From: Azorinus chamasolen
Lineage: Eukaryota; Mollusca; Bivalvia; Cardiida; Solecurtidae
DNA length: 64,000 nucleotides
Assembly (NCBI GenBank): GCA_963576725.1
Contig: OY755241.1
Span: 1,860,001 to 1,924,000 of the forward strand
Direction: 5' to 3'
Shown piece after piece: positions 52,329 to 62,595 of this stretch (within the stretch, counting starts at the first letter, position 1; every line of letters starts with the position of its first letter). The notes under the pieces were generated by a model. The model had not been told where the DNA came from. It did not search any database and saw nothing but the letters and a program-made list of their open reading frames with translations. The translations under genes and the position numbers were made by a program.

Positions 52329-53325
52329 GTTGCCATGGCAACCATGTGCGTGCACAGTCTTAAAAATGCATGCAAACTATAACTATTATCCTCTTAGAGC
52401 ATTGCAGGTTCATAACAATAGAAATTTCACAAGTGTTGTTTTTAAATGATATTTAAGTTTCAGAAATGTTCTTTCTTTTTCCTGTTTAACAATTATACTA
52501 ATAATTACAATGGCAACGAATGTTAATAATACAAAATAAACTATAATTATCATTCTCTTACATCATTGTATACTCTAAAAATACAATTTTCACCAGTGTT
52601 GTTCTCAAATGATATTTAAATTTCAAAAAAAAAAAAATCTGTTTAACAATTATTCATGTAATTACCATAGCAACGAATGTTCATTATACAAATAAACTAT
52701 AATTATCATCCTCGTACAGCATTGTGCATACGTAATGATAGATTTTCACCAGTGATGATTTAAAATGTTATTTAAGTCTCAAAAATGTTCTTTCTTTTAT
52801 TTTGTTTAACTATTGTTTAACAATTATACTTATAGTTACCATGGCAACGAATGTTCATAATACAAAATAAACTATATTTATCATTCTCTTACATCATTGT
52901 GTTCTCTTAGAGTAAACAAAATCACCAGTGTAGTTTTAGAATGATATATAAGTTTCAAAAATGTTTTTTTTTCTGTTTAACAGTCATTTTTGTAATTACC
53001 ATAGCAACGAATGTTCATAATTCAAATAAAATATAATTTCCATCCTCGTACAGCATTGTGCATACGTAATGATAGAATTTTCACCAGTGTTGTTTTAAAA
53101 TGATACTTAAGTTTCAAAATGTTCTTTCTTTTATTCTGTTTAACAATTATTCTAGTAATTACCATAGCAACAAATGTTCATATAATATTAAACATTAGAT
53201 ATATTGATAAATGTAATCACACACACTTTAGAAAAAAATAAAGCCAGAAAGGTAATTAAAGTATATAAAAAAGCAAATATTTAAAATGTCAAGGCAACAA
53301 ATTATGGAGCCGTTGCCATAGCAAC
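52329..53325. repeat. ~165-bp tandem repeat carrying X-box-like palindromes
   Basis: Monomers share TTCACCAGTGTTGTTTTAAA, ATGTTCTTTCTTTTATTCTG and CGAATGTTCATAATAC. A 14-bp motif of the form RTTRCCATRGCAAC sits at 52329, 52661, 52835, 52995, 53158 and 53312, with a variant at 52504. GTTGCCATGGCAAC at 52329-52342 is a perfect palindrome and fits the RFX-family X-box consensus. Monomer lengths are 154-175 bp. Confidence 0.75.
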
Positions 53326-53344
53326 CAAACGTTTCTATAAATAT

Positions 53345-53480
53345 ATTGCTAGTGTTTCAACCCTTTGAATACAGGACACGCTTGTACTGTCATTTACAAA
53401 CAGTGTAGACCAATTTCATCAGGGTCTGCACTGTTTGTCGTTCAGAACCATTATTTCATCTAGCAAGGTTGATCATTTCA
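53345..53480. mobile_element. Family B-like foldback remnant
   Basis: ACAAACAGTGTAGACC and GGGTCTGCACTGTTTGTC are inverted around ~15 bases; outer ends are not clear. Confidence 0.5.
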
Positions 53481-53761
53481 CACTAAGTTAAACACTGGTG
53501 AGCTATTTCACTCTGAAACGTTAGTGTAGACAGGACTAAATGGCATTACTTTGCTAGAATGTACTTGCATAATAACCCGTTCAGTCAAACCATTTTACAA
53601 ATGCAAAAACTCCAATAACTTATTTATACGAAATAGACTATAAGGCATTACATAGTATAGACTAAAATTAGTCTTCTTCTCCAACATGAGATATAACCGA
53701 GGTCTACACAATACCACAATACTAACAGTAACATATTAACAAATGAGAATCTGACAACCTA

Positions 53762-54775
53762 GACCAAGGCAAGTTGCCTTCCGTCCAGCACTAATATCAT
53801 TTTGGGAATATCGCCTGACTCATCAACAGCTCCTCCAAATAAGGCTTGTGCAAGTGGTGTTGTATGTTTTGTTATAATTTTCTCTCTTGATGTGTGAGAC
53901 AAAGCAAGGTGGTTGGGTACAAAGTACTAGTAAAGCACAAGTGCCTGCCTCACAGATGTTATGGCTCTGCGGACACTGGAGCGTGTTATACCAAACACGG
54001 TAGCAAGAAGTTTATTTGACATACCTGACTTAAGCTTCAGGAAGAACAATCCAACTGTTGTAAAAAGAGATCTAACAGGAGTGTTTCTAATTTTCCCCTC
54101 CAGGGTGTGACAAATGTCATAAAAATCACACATTTGCAAACCTGTCAAATCCAAATATTCATTTACTTTCAAATCCTCAAAGTCAAGCCTATCATTAATT
54201 TTGTTGCATATATCTCTCATGCTATTAAGCAATGCCAAAATAGTGCTTCTGTTGAGATATGTATTGCTGCATGTAGATATAGAGTCAATTGTTCCTGGCA
54301 ATAGTTTTTTATTTTCTATATGGCCTGGGCAGCACCTACTCCCTGTATATATAAGAACACCATAGTCAATGAATGCTGAAATTCTAGCACTAGATGGAAC
54401 AACAATTAATTTAGGCCCTTGTCGTTTGCACACTAAACATCGTGAATGTGTCTTTGGAGTTGATTTTATCCTGAGACTTACAGATGGAGGGCTGGTTAGA
54501 TGATATTCACTGTGAGTTTGTGACAGAGGTGGTATAAATGTGGGATCTTTTACTTTGTCCGTGTCATTTTCTCCTCTATGACTTTCACTAGATTGTATAG
54601 ATCTATTATAAATGTGTCTACACTTATTACAAATGATATCACTATGATCAATATTAATTTTCAGCTTTTGTTTTAATGCCACTAAGACAGTTGTTGATAT
54701 AGGTCTTCTTTCTTTTGGCTTCGTCCTCTTTTCACAAACTACACATTTGAAACGTCTTCTGTTTCCTCCAGCCAT
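53762..54775 (-). pseudogene. Transposase-derived zinc-finger/HTH protein, nuclease truncated
   Basis: From ATG at 54775-54773 a 282-codon frame runs to TAG at 53927-53929. It has a CVVC-x~36-ICNKC zinc motif, a linker, a second zinc-like motif (CLVCKRQGPKLIVVP, then SRCCPGHI) and a helix-turn-helix (SGMSNKLLATVFGITRSSVR). This HTH resembles the one before the DDE domain in Harbinger/ISL2EU-type transposases. Past the TAG the frame continues with FVPNHLALSHTSREKIITKH, PLAQALFGG and ILVLDG, the first catalytic Asp of such DDE domains, and stops at 53759. The rest of the nuclease is missing. The ATG lies one base after TTTATTTTTATTTTTCAG, a strong acceptor, so the start is favoured over the in-frame ATG at 54940. 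Either a dead transposase or a DNA-binding derivative. Confidence 0.7.
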
Positions 54776-54837
54776 ACTGAAAAATAAAAATAAAGGCCTA
54801 TTAATACTGTCGCATAAGTACACAATAGGGAAGGGAA

Positions 54838-54920
54838 AAAAAGGTTTGGCTACCGTGAGTTTCGAACTCGGATCGCTCGTTCTATAGGCTAACGTTACAT
54901 CCACTGCACCACGGACACTT
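54838..54920 (-). tRNA. tRNA-like sequence (pseudogene or SINE head)
   Basis: On the minus strand an A box (TGGTGCAGTGGATGTAACG) and a B box (GAGTTCGAAACTC) are separated by the normal tRNA distance (44 bases start to start). CCGTG and CACGG can form part of an acceptor stem, but other stems fit poorly. It lies in the proposed intron upstream of the transposase-derived frame. Confidence 0.4.
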
Positions 54921-55139
54921 GTGTTAATTTCACTTGACAAATATCATATATTTATTTTAAAAAAAACAACAACAAAAAACGAAAAACGTGCATATAGTCA
55001 AACAACTAGGTCTGACGGGTCACGGGTTCGCCGAGTCCATTTTTAAGGGAGATCAGCATTTCGGATATCCACGTGCCATTTATAAAAGAAAATGTTCAGT
55101 TATAGGTATAAATAATAAGCGCATTAGTTGTCGGAAATA

Positions 55140-55222
55140 TAGCGTAGTGGATAAGGCGTAGGACCATAAAGAAGTATATGATCGGCGAACATTTTATTAG
55201 GCGCAGGTTCGAGTCTCGCATT
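55140..55222 (+). tRNA. tRNA-like module inside the TIR element
   Basis: A box TAGCGTAGTGGATAAGGCG (55140-55158) and B box GGTTCGAGTCTC (55206-55217), with 48 bases between. The T-arm pairs in four of five positions; the acceptor stem does not pair. Probably a Pol III promoter relic rather than a working tRNA. Confidence 0.4.
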
Positions 55223-55509
55223 AACCTAAAATATTTTTTTGCTAAAAATATTAAGGAAAGTCCCCTTAAGAGCATTAGTTTTGTTGTGCATTAAGAAGTC
55301 ACTTGCACAAGACATTTGCTAAAACTTATATTGATATTCATATTTTAGCATCGATTTATTATTGAAAATATGGCTAATATAGGACTCGAACTCAAACAAA
55401 GGCACCATTCCCTAACATAGACGAACATGTGCATAAATGGCCAATACAATGATACAATATGACATAAAATAATACTCTACTATTCATTCAGAATTAAAAA
55501 AAGTTTAAG

Positions 55510-55600
55510 GTCGACACGGGCTTCGAACCCACGCTCAATAAAAAACTACTCTCGCAATGTATTCTGCGTACCTAGACTTTACCCACTGCGCTAAACTGCT
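55510..55600 (-). tRNA. tRNA-like module inside the TIR element, opposite strand
   Basis: A box TTTAGCGCAGTGGGTAAAGTC (minus, 55595-55575) and B box GGGTTCGAAGCCC (55530-55518). A third B-box-like word (GAGTTCGAGTCC, minus) is at 55393-55382 without a visible A box. Confidence 0.4.
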
Positions 55601-55755
55601 GACAACAATCCCGCCTTCAATTTTATCTTATATACTAAACTCGTCTGTTTAAAAAATGGTCCGAGAACATGCGGAATGCTGATCTCCCTAAAAAATGGAC
55701 TCGGCTGACCTTTGACACGTCAGACCTAGTTGTTTGACTATACCATACAAGGGTT

Positions 55756-56509
55756 TATTACCAGTCAGAGTAAATCCTTGGAATTTGATTGGCCAGTTTG
55801 CCAAAAACTGCCGGGGTTTACAGTACCGTATTCAGCGGCTTCCACGGAGAATACAGAATTATTCAAATTTGACGCGTGACGTCATTCGTTTTGTTTTTAT
55901 TTTTAGCATCGATTCGAAATTTCATATCGTCCTTACTCCAATAATTCTGGATGGATTACGACCAACTAATCGATAATAAACGCAAAAAACTGTACCTCAT
56001 ACGTTCCTCAATTTAACACTATCAACTTATCAGTACAACGTGTTACCGTTAATGTTTACAAGTGAATGGAAAAGTAGTAAAGTCAAGCAGGCAAAGCCAC
56101 ATGCAAGACGCAACCACTACACTACCAAAACACCGATAGACAGCATGACACACACACAACCACACACCCAAACGCACACACACACACACACGAAATGAAC
56201 ACAGAAAACACCAAAAGACACACAAGAACAAGGGACAAACGTTCCACAACATGAACAAACCACAAGCACAAAGACGCAAGGCAAACAAAAAGAAGGGTGA
56301 CAAAGAGAGTACCGCCTTGGCACGGTCAGCAGCAAAAACACCACTAAGTTTCATTCCTCTTTCGAAATTGCTGTGAGACGACGTCATATTTGCTCTGTGA
56401 TGACGTCATGTTTTCTTTGCCATGTCGCCATACAATTAGAGATCTAATGTCAGCAAAATAAGAGTTGTTCGTTTCTTAATTAGGTAAATCGGATCTCTGA
56501 CTGGTAATA
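55756..56509. mobile_element. 754-bp TIR element with CRE palindromes
   Basis: TATTACCAGTCAGAG (55756-55770) and CTCTGACTGGTAATA (56495-56509) are perfect 15-bp inverted ends; a TA duplication may be included. TGACGTCA palindromes lie at 55877-55884 and 56401-56408. A TG-rich repeat occupies 56062-56340. No coding frame. Confidence 0.65.
56062..56340 (-). repeat. Dispersed TG-rich repeat, fullest copy
   Basis: On the minus strand it runs from GCTGACCGTGCCAAGGCGGT through TTTGTTCATGTTGTGGAACG, a TGTGTGTGTG tract and GTGGCTTTGCCTGCTTGAC. Fragments are at 20752 and 38834. Class unknown. Confidence 0.7.
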
Positions 56510-56813
56510 CATTCGTTACACGGTAATTTGGCAGGGTGTACGGGCTGGTATGACCGGGTTAGACCGCGTATTTCCTTCGGCTAACGCTAATAATCTGGAA
56601 ACATTATTCTATTCCTTTGCAAATCACAAATTAAACTTCCATGCTGACAATGCAATCTTTAAGTCTAAAAATAGAACAGTCCGAAATGTTGCGATGTCCA
56701 GTGTATAGCGACGACAAACAACTTCCAACATTATTTCATTTATGACACATTTCATTTAAGAAACTGCAAATAAATAAATAAAATATTGTAAATCAGATAA
56801 CTAAATAGCCTAC

Positions 56814-56900
56814 CTTTCTAGCAGTGAGTCATCTTTTATGACGAAAGTGAATACCACAGGCAAACGTTTCTATGGACGCCGTCTGCATCTCGACTCGTCT
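56814..56900 (-). other. Possible 5' UTR exon of the transposase-derived gene
   Basis: On the minus strand GAAAG is followed by GTAGGC (donor GT at 56813-56812). With the acceptor at 54777 it would give a ~2.0 kb intron containing both TIR elements. Upstream DNA (GCAAGTTCGGAAG, CATAGAAACG) is less AT-rich than its surroundings. Only splice-site text supports this. Confidence 0.25.
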
Positions 56901-57073
56901 CGCAAGTTCGGAAGAAAACTTCCGTAAAAATGATCAGTTGCGTATATCACATCACCTTTTCTTAACAAAGTGAATTAATTATATTTTATATATGTATACA
57001 CGTCCATTAATGTATTTTCTCGGACCTGATAATAAAAATATTGAGGAAAAGTTCCAATGTTATGGATACGAGT

Positions 57074-57124
57074 CCATTGTGAAAGCAAATCATTCATTCA
57101 TTCATTCCATTGTGAAAGCAAATC
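57074..57124. mobile_element. CATT-tail insert between 18-bp direct repeats
   Basis: CCATTGTGAAAGCAAATC occurs at 57074-57091 and 57107-57124; between them is only ATTCATTCATTCATT. This looks like a LINE insertion truncated to its tail with an 18-bp target duplication. Confidence 0.6.
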
Positions 57125-57154
57125 TCCGGGAGCAGTATTTTTTCCAGGTTCTTT

Positions 57155-57279
57155 TTCAATTTTCATATGGGCCCCAAGCGTCGCCAACCGAGATTTTTTC
57201 ACAAATCAATGTTTGTTTACAGAAGTTTGCTTACTGAAAATTTTGTTTCTGGCGAGGCTTGGGGCCCATGTGAAAATTG
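57155..57279. repeat. 30-bp inverted repeat
   Basis: CAATTTTCATATGGGCCCCA (plus AGCGTCGCCA) and its near complement TGGCGAGGCT (plus TGGGGCCCATGTGAAAATTG) flank ~63 bases. Confidence 0.8.
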
Positions 57280-57512
57280 ATCATAAACAGGCAAAAATAC
57301 TGGAAAAACTCAAAATTACAGGGATAAGGGTACATTTGAACCAACAAAAATCAGGATAAAATGCAATTATATAGTTTTATTGTTATACAGTGATGAAAAT
57401 AAGATATAACACTTCCAAAATAACAGCAAACTCTTTCTCTAAAAAACGGTTTATTTTTTATCAATTTCTTGGACCATATATAGCCTTCGTGAACTCATAT
57501 TTGTACTTTTCT

Positions 57513-58862
57513 TAATATCAGAAACAACACTTAAAAGGTTTCACTGAGCAATTTCCTCACAGTTAGTTCCCTTGTCTCATCAGATAGCCATTAAGGGACA
57601 AGGGGACATAACTGCATTGGACAAAATATTTATAATGAAATATGGAAGGTGGATCAGTGTAGCCGTCTTAGAAGGCATAGAAACAGATCTATCAAATTCC
57701 ATGAACAAACAGAACAGACCCTGATCCTATAGAAGCCATCTTATCTGGGTCTACTCTGTTTGCAGATGCATGAAAACAAGTTTATATGAGGGAAAATAAG
57801 GGTCAAATAGACTTCTTCACGTCAGAAACTACAGTTAAAAGGTTACAGCACTGGACAGTAGTGCTCTTAGAGCAACAGTTAATCTCTCCAGGTCAATGCT
57901 ACTCTTAACTCTTTGCACACTAGCGGTGAAGCTGTGATTATCTATGCAAACCGTTTGGATCCAGATGAGAGGCCACATAATGCCGCGTCTCATCAGGATC
58001 CAAACTGTTTGTCATCTTGACCATATTTTTGCAAAAAAATGATAGAAAGTGTATTTTAAGAATTGAAGCAGACGACAATTGTTGCAGATGAAAAATTACT
58101 TAGCAAAGGGCATTTTGAAAGGAATGTTGACCCATTAACCCCATGATGTGTATTGTTGATGACTTGTGGTGCCAAACTGGGAATTTCACAGCTGAATGTT
58201 ATCCTAAGTCTTTGCATAATGTTATGTTGTTTCTGCAGTTAACTTATGTGATTTGAAAAAAGTATTTAATATCATTATGGTCATTTATTTTAATAAATTT
58301 TATTATGCGAGGCATGTAGTATAGTCTTTATTAATTGCATTTAGTTGAAATTTAGGTGTTTAATAAAGACTTTTCCCCTTTCCCTCATATAAACCTGTTT
58401 TCACGCATTAGCAAACAGAGTAGATCTGGATCTACTCTGTTTGCTAATGCGTAAAAACAGGTTTATATGAGGGAAAGGGTTAAAAGATTTTAAAAGATAT
58501 TTTTATTGGTCATTTCACTATTGGTCAGATGGATACTGTGTATATAGGGGGGTCACTTATATAAGGAGCTTTGAAATGCTCTTTCAAAGAGATATGTAAT
58601 GTCGTCTGCTTCAGAGTTGTCGTCATTTGAATTTCTAAGTTTTAGGCATTTTGACCTAAGCTGTAAACAATTTAGATCCTGGTCAGATAGTTACTTGGTA
58701 TTAAATCTGAATCCAGACTGTGTGTCAATCTTAGTTCAAGTTGATTCAGCAATGAAAGGGGGAAAGCAGTGTCATCTGGTAGAAATGTTGTCTGCTGAAA
58801 AATTAACATCTTCAATACTACTGTAACTCAGGTGAGCGATATAGGGCCAATGACCCTCTTGT
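57513..58862 (+). mobile_element. Composite Helentron-like element, 5' truncated
   Basis: Text of the AGCTCACCTGAGCC composite begins at about 57513 (TTAATATCAGAAAC), passes through the GTTTGGATCC module and a family B palindrome, and ends GGTGAGCG, AGGGCCAATGACCCT and CTTGT (58862). The head and monomers are missing. The head of the next copy starts two bases later. Confidence 0.8.
58373..58487. mobile_element. Minimal family B palindrome
   Basis: CCCTCATATAAACCTGTTTT, CGCATTAGCAAACAGAG and TAGATC are mirrored by their complements around 58429, giving ~48-bp arms with almost no loop. The usual apex has collapsed to GATCTGGATC. Confidence 0.85.
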
Positions 58863-58863
58863 T

Positions 58864-61199
58864 AGCTCACCTGAGCCAAATGCTCAAGGTGAGCTATTGT
58901 GACCGCCTGTCGTCCGTCGTCCGTCTGTCCGTCTGTATGTCCGTTCACTTTTATTTCAAATGACTTCTTCTCCTAAACCACTAATTTCTAGAGCTTTGGT
59001 ATTTAGTATATAGCATCATCTAATGGTCCTTTACCAAGTTTGTTCAAATCATGACCCCGGGCAAAAAATGGCCCCGCCCCACTACTTTTAAAGTTGTTTT
59101 TTTTTAATCTTTAAAACTCTTCTCTGAAACCACAATTTCTAGAGCTTTGGTATTTAGTATATAGCATCATCTAATGGTCCTTTACCAAGTTTGTTCAAAT
59201 GATGACCCCCGGGCCAAAAATGGCCCCTGTCCTGGGGCTTGTAATTTTTACATAGACTTATATAGGGAAACCTTTAAAAATCTTCTTGTCTGAAACCACA
59301 TAATCTAGAGCTAAGATATTTGGTATGAAGCATCACCTAATATACCACTACCAAGTATGTTCAAATAATGACCCCTGGGCCAAAAATGGTCTCACCCTGG
59401 TGCTTTAGACTTCTTAACATCAGAAACTACAGTTAAAATGTTTCCCCTTTAGCAATTTCCTCATAGTTAGTTTTGTCTCATCAGCATTGCCATAACGGAC
59501 AAAGGGAGATAACTGCATTGGAGTTCTAGTACCTCCTGAATAGTTATTCTATTTATAACTATTTATAATAAAATATGGAAGGTGGATCAGTGTAGCTGTT
59601 TTAGAAGGCATAGAAACAGATCTATCAAATTCCATTAGCAAACAGCAGACCCTGATCCTATAGGAGCCACCTTATCTGGGTCTACTCTGTTGCAGATGCA
59701 TGAAAACAAATTTCTATGAGGGAAATTAAGGGTTAAATAGACTTCTTCATATCAAAAACTACAGTTAAAAGGTTACAGCACTGGGCAGTAAAATCTTTCC
59801 ATGTCAATGCATGACTCTTAACTCTTTGCACGCTAGTGGTGAAACTGTGATTACCTATGCAAACAGTTTGGATCCAGATGAGAGGCTGCATAATGCGGCG
59901 TCTCATCAGGATCCAAACTGTTTGTCATCTTAACCATATTTTTGCAAAAAAATGAAAGTAAATTTATTTTAAGAATTGAAGCAGATGACAATAACTTTTT
60001 GTTGCAGACGAAAAATTAAAGGCATTTTGAAAGGAATGTTGACCCATTAACCCCATAGTGTGTAATGTGAGTGATTTGTGGTGCTACACAGCTAGATGTT
60101 ATGATAGGTCTTTGCACAATGTTATGTTTGTTTCTGCAGTTAATTTAAGTGATTGGAAAAAATTAGTTTCATTATGATCATTTATTTTAATAAATTTTAT
60201 TATGCGAGTCTTCATTAATTGCATTTAGTTGAAATTTAGGTGTTTAATAAAGTCTTTTCTCCTTGCTACTAATTGTATTTATTTTAATTTTATTTTTAAA
60301 ACAAATAATGTCTTAAGTTATTCAAAATTATTGTCAATCAATAATTAATGTTACTCAAAGAATTAGTAACTCTTCTCAATTTCAATTGTTAAAAAAACTA
60401 ATGGCCCGTTTAATTGACTTATCATCAGATATTCACACCTAGAGCTAGAATTATTTCTAAACACCTATTAACCCTTTACCTGTTTGCTTTGACAAACATT
60501 GATCTGGGTCTACAAAGTTTTAGCTTTGATAAAAACTGTAAAATCAAATCTATATCTTGTCAAATGCAAACAGAGCAGACCCTGATCAGACAGCTTCTAT
60601 AGGAGCCGTCTGATCTGGGTCTACTCTTATTTTTAATGCGTAAAACACATTATTTCTGTGAAGAGAAGTTTTTGCTTTGACAAAAACTGTAGAATCAGAT
60701 CTATATTGTGTCAAAAGAAACAGAGCAGACCCTGATCAGACAGCTTCCGTAGGAGTCGTCTGATCTGGGTCAACTCTGTTTGCTAATGCGTAAAAACAGG
60801 TTTATATGAGGGAAAGGGTTAAAAAAAATTAAAGATATTTTTATTGGTTATTTCACACAAAAACTAGCATTATGTACTGCCTAGCACTTTATTTGCCTAT
60901 ATACCTGGATCAAGGTATAATTGCATAGCTTTATTGACGTCATTTGAATTTCTCAAAGACCAAATTTAGGCATTTTGAATGAAGGCAAAATTGGCACAAG
61001 TTGTAAACAGTTTAGATCATGGTCAACCAGTCACTTGGTATTAGATCTAAATCCAGTTCAAGTTTATTCAGCAGTGAAAGGGTGAAAGCAGTGCACTAAG
61101 CTTCTATCATCTGCTAGAAATGTTGTCCATTGAAAAATTAACATTGTCAATATAATACTGTACCTCAGGTGAGCGATATAGGGCCATTGGCCCTCTTGT
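58864..61199 (+). mobile_element. Composite Helentron-like element, complete
   Basis: Head AGCTCACCTGAGCC, GTCGTCCGTCTGTCC, AATGGCCC monomers to about 59410, family B module (59635-59740), TTAA module with GTTTGGATCC (59818-60050), two further foldbacks (60470-60820), end GGTGAGCG, AGGGCCATTGGCCCT and CTTGT. Order and spacing match 10742-13219 and 41106-43193. Confidence 0.85.
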
Positions 61200-61882
61200 T
61201 TATCTTGGCATAAACTGTAGAATTATTTCATTAGCAAACAGAGCAGAACCTGATCAGACGGCTCCTAAAGGACCCTTCTAATCTATGTCTACTAAAATCG
61301 TCATTTCTCCACCACACGCTGTGCTCTGACTTCTCTTTATAACCGTCTCGAAGTGAAGTTTTACGTTGTACTTTTCATAAACCGTACACATTTATTCAAT
61401 TCGCAATACACTTCGTACAATAAAGAGTCGGTGATATTTGAGATATTTTGTTGTTAATGACGGATCTATAATGGACTTTGCAAACAGTCTGGGTCCATAT
61501 CCCTATGTAACTCGGCGTCTTATCAAGATCCAAACTGGTTGATACTATTATAAGTATACTATAATCAGTATGTATATCAAAATGTTAAAAATATCAATAA
61601 TATAAAGATTTAAGCAGGCGACTGATTTTGTAGACGACATTTTTAATGACAGAACTAGAGAACACTTAATTACAGCCATTTGTCCTGTATATTATAACAC
61701 GCCCTGTTAGATCAGTGGGTAAAGTACTGCATTTTCGCTGTCAAATAGTTTCACCTGCACAACTTGTCGTCTGCTACAAGTCTCGATTGTTTAATGTTCT
61801 CCCCTTTTCTTTCACGAACATTACCGCTGTAACAAACCGTTTGGGTCATGGTGAGAGGTCTAATCTCGGTCCAAACTGTTTG
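61200..61882. other. Decayed MITE remnants
   Basis: A family B scrap (CTGATCAGACGGCTCC, about 61251) and a piggyBac-like foldback scrap (TTTGCAAACAGTCTGGGTCC / AAGATCCAAACTGG, 61478-61540). GTTAGATCAGTGGGTAAAG at about 61707 resembles a tRNA A box but has no B box. Confidence 0.4.
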
Positions 61883-62089
61883 TACAGTAAAACCTCTCTA
61901 TAACGACCATAAATTGTATTAATTAATTGGTATTTAGGGCAAGTGGCTGCTTAAAGCAAGGTGAAAGTAAAACAAAACGCTCCTACAGGAGTTTTCTGTT
62001 TTACTTTCATCTTATTTTAAGCAGCCACCTGTCTTTAACACAAAATACTTTATGTAATTTAGTGGCCGTTATAGAAAGGTTTTACTGTA
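61883..62089. mobile_element. pogo-like foldback MITE with TA flanks
   Basis: TACAGTAAAACCTCTCTATA (61883) and ATAGAAAGGTTTTACTGTA (to 62089), with hairpin GAAAGTAAAACAAAACGC / GTTTTCTGTTTTACTTTC and apex GCTCCTACAGGAG. Confidence 0.85.
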
Positions 62090-62201
62090 TATTTAATCAC
62101 AGTTGCGGCATCTATATTGTCGTTGTTCAAGCTCGTGGTTATTCAATACAGTTAAATTCCTTTAACTTTGACGTTAAGATTAGTATAAATATCGGTATTT
62201 G

Positions 62202-62301
62202 AGACAGGTGGTAGCTTAATTTAGGATGAAAGTCATGCAGAAAGCTCCTCTAGGAGCTTTCTGCATGACTTTCACCCTGCATTAAGCATGCAGTCACCTG
62301 C
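62202..62301. mobile_element. Foldback core with AGCTTTCTGCATGACTTTC arms
   Basis: GACAGGTGGTAGCTTAATTT...GAAAGTCATGCAGAAAGC and its mirror meet at apex GCTCCTCTAGGAGC (62244-62257). The outer TA-flanked TIRs seen elsewhere are not clear here. Confidence 0.75.
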
Positions 62302-62361
62302 CAAAACGTATCGTAGTTCTTTCCTACTAGAAATCTGGTTACGATGGCGCTTACTTGTTGT

Positions 62362-62460
62362 TTTAACCCATTTCAAGCTAATCTCAATTTGTCTCGCATT
62401 TGAACAGTTTGGATCCAGATGAGACGTCGAGTAACTCGGTGTCTCGTTAGTGCCGTTTAA
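62362..62460. mobile_element. piggyBac-like MITE, partial
   Basis: TTTTAACCCATTTCAAGC opens it; AACAGTTTGGATCC and GACGTCGAGTAACTCGGTGTC form half of the foldback before GTTTAACACTC. Confidence 0.55.
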
Positions 62461-62595
62461 CACTCGGTCAGTACATATTGTTTGTCATAAGGTTTGTGAA
62501 TGGTTCTGAAGTTCGTGAAGTATTCAGCAGACCAGTGTGTGAGCAGACATATTTCAACACGGTGTTTACAACTATAAACCGGTTTTGAAATAAAA

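Larger units (their letters stand above)
54993..55742. mobile_element. 750-bp TIR element carrying tRNA-like modules
   Basis: TIRs of ~72 bp begin TATAGTCAAACAACTAGGTC (54993) and match the reverse complement ending at 55742, including CCGAGTCCATTTTT and GGGAGATCAGCAT. The interior has tRNA-like modules on both strands and no open frame of note. Ends TATAGTC...GACTATA may include a TA duplication. Superfamily not recognised. Confidence 0.8.

Noticed and set aside
54776..54940. Upstream in-frame ATG at 54940 extending the transposase-derived protein
   Set aside because: The added segment covers a polypyrimidine tract, acceptor and a tRNA-like sequence, and has no zinc-finger or transposase similarity.
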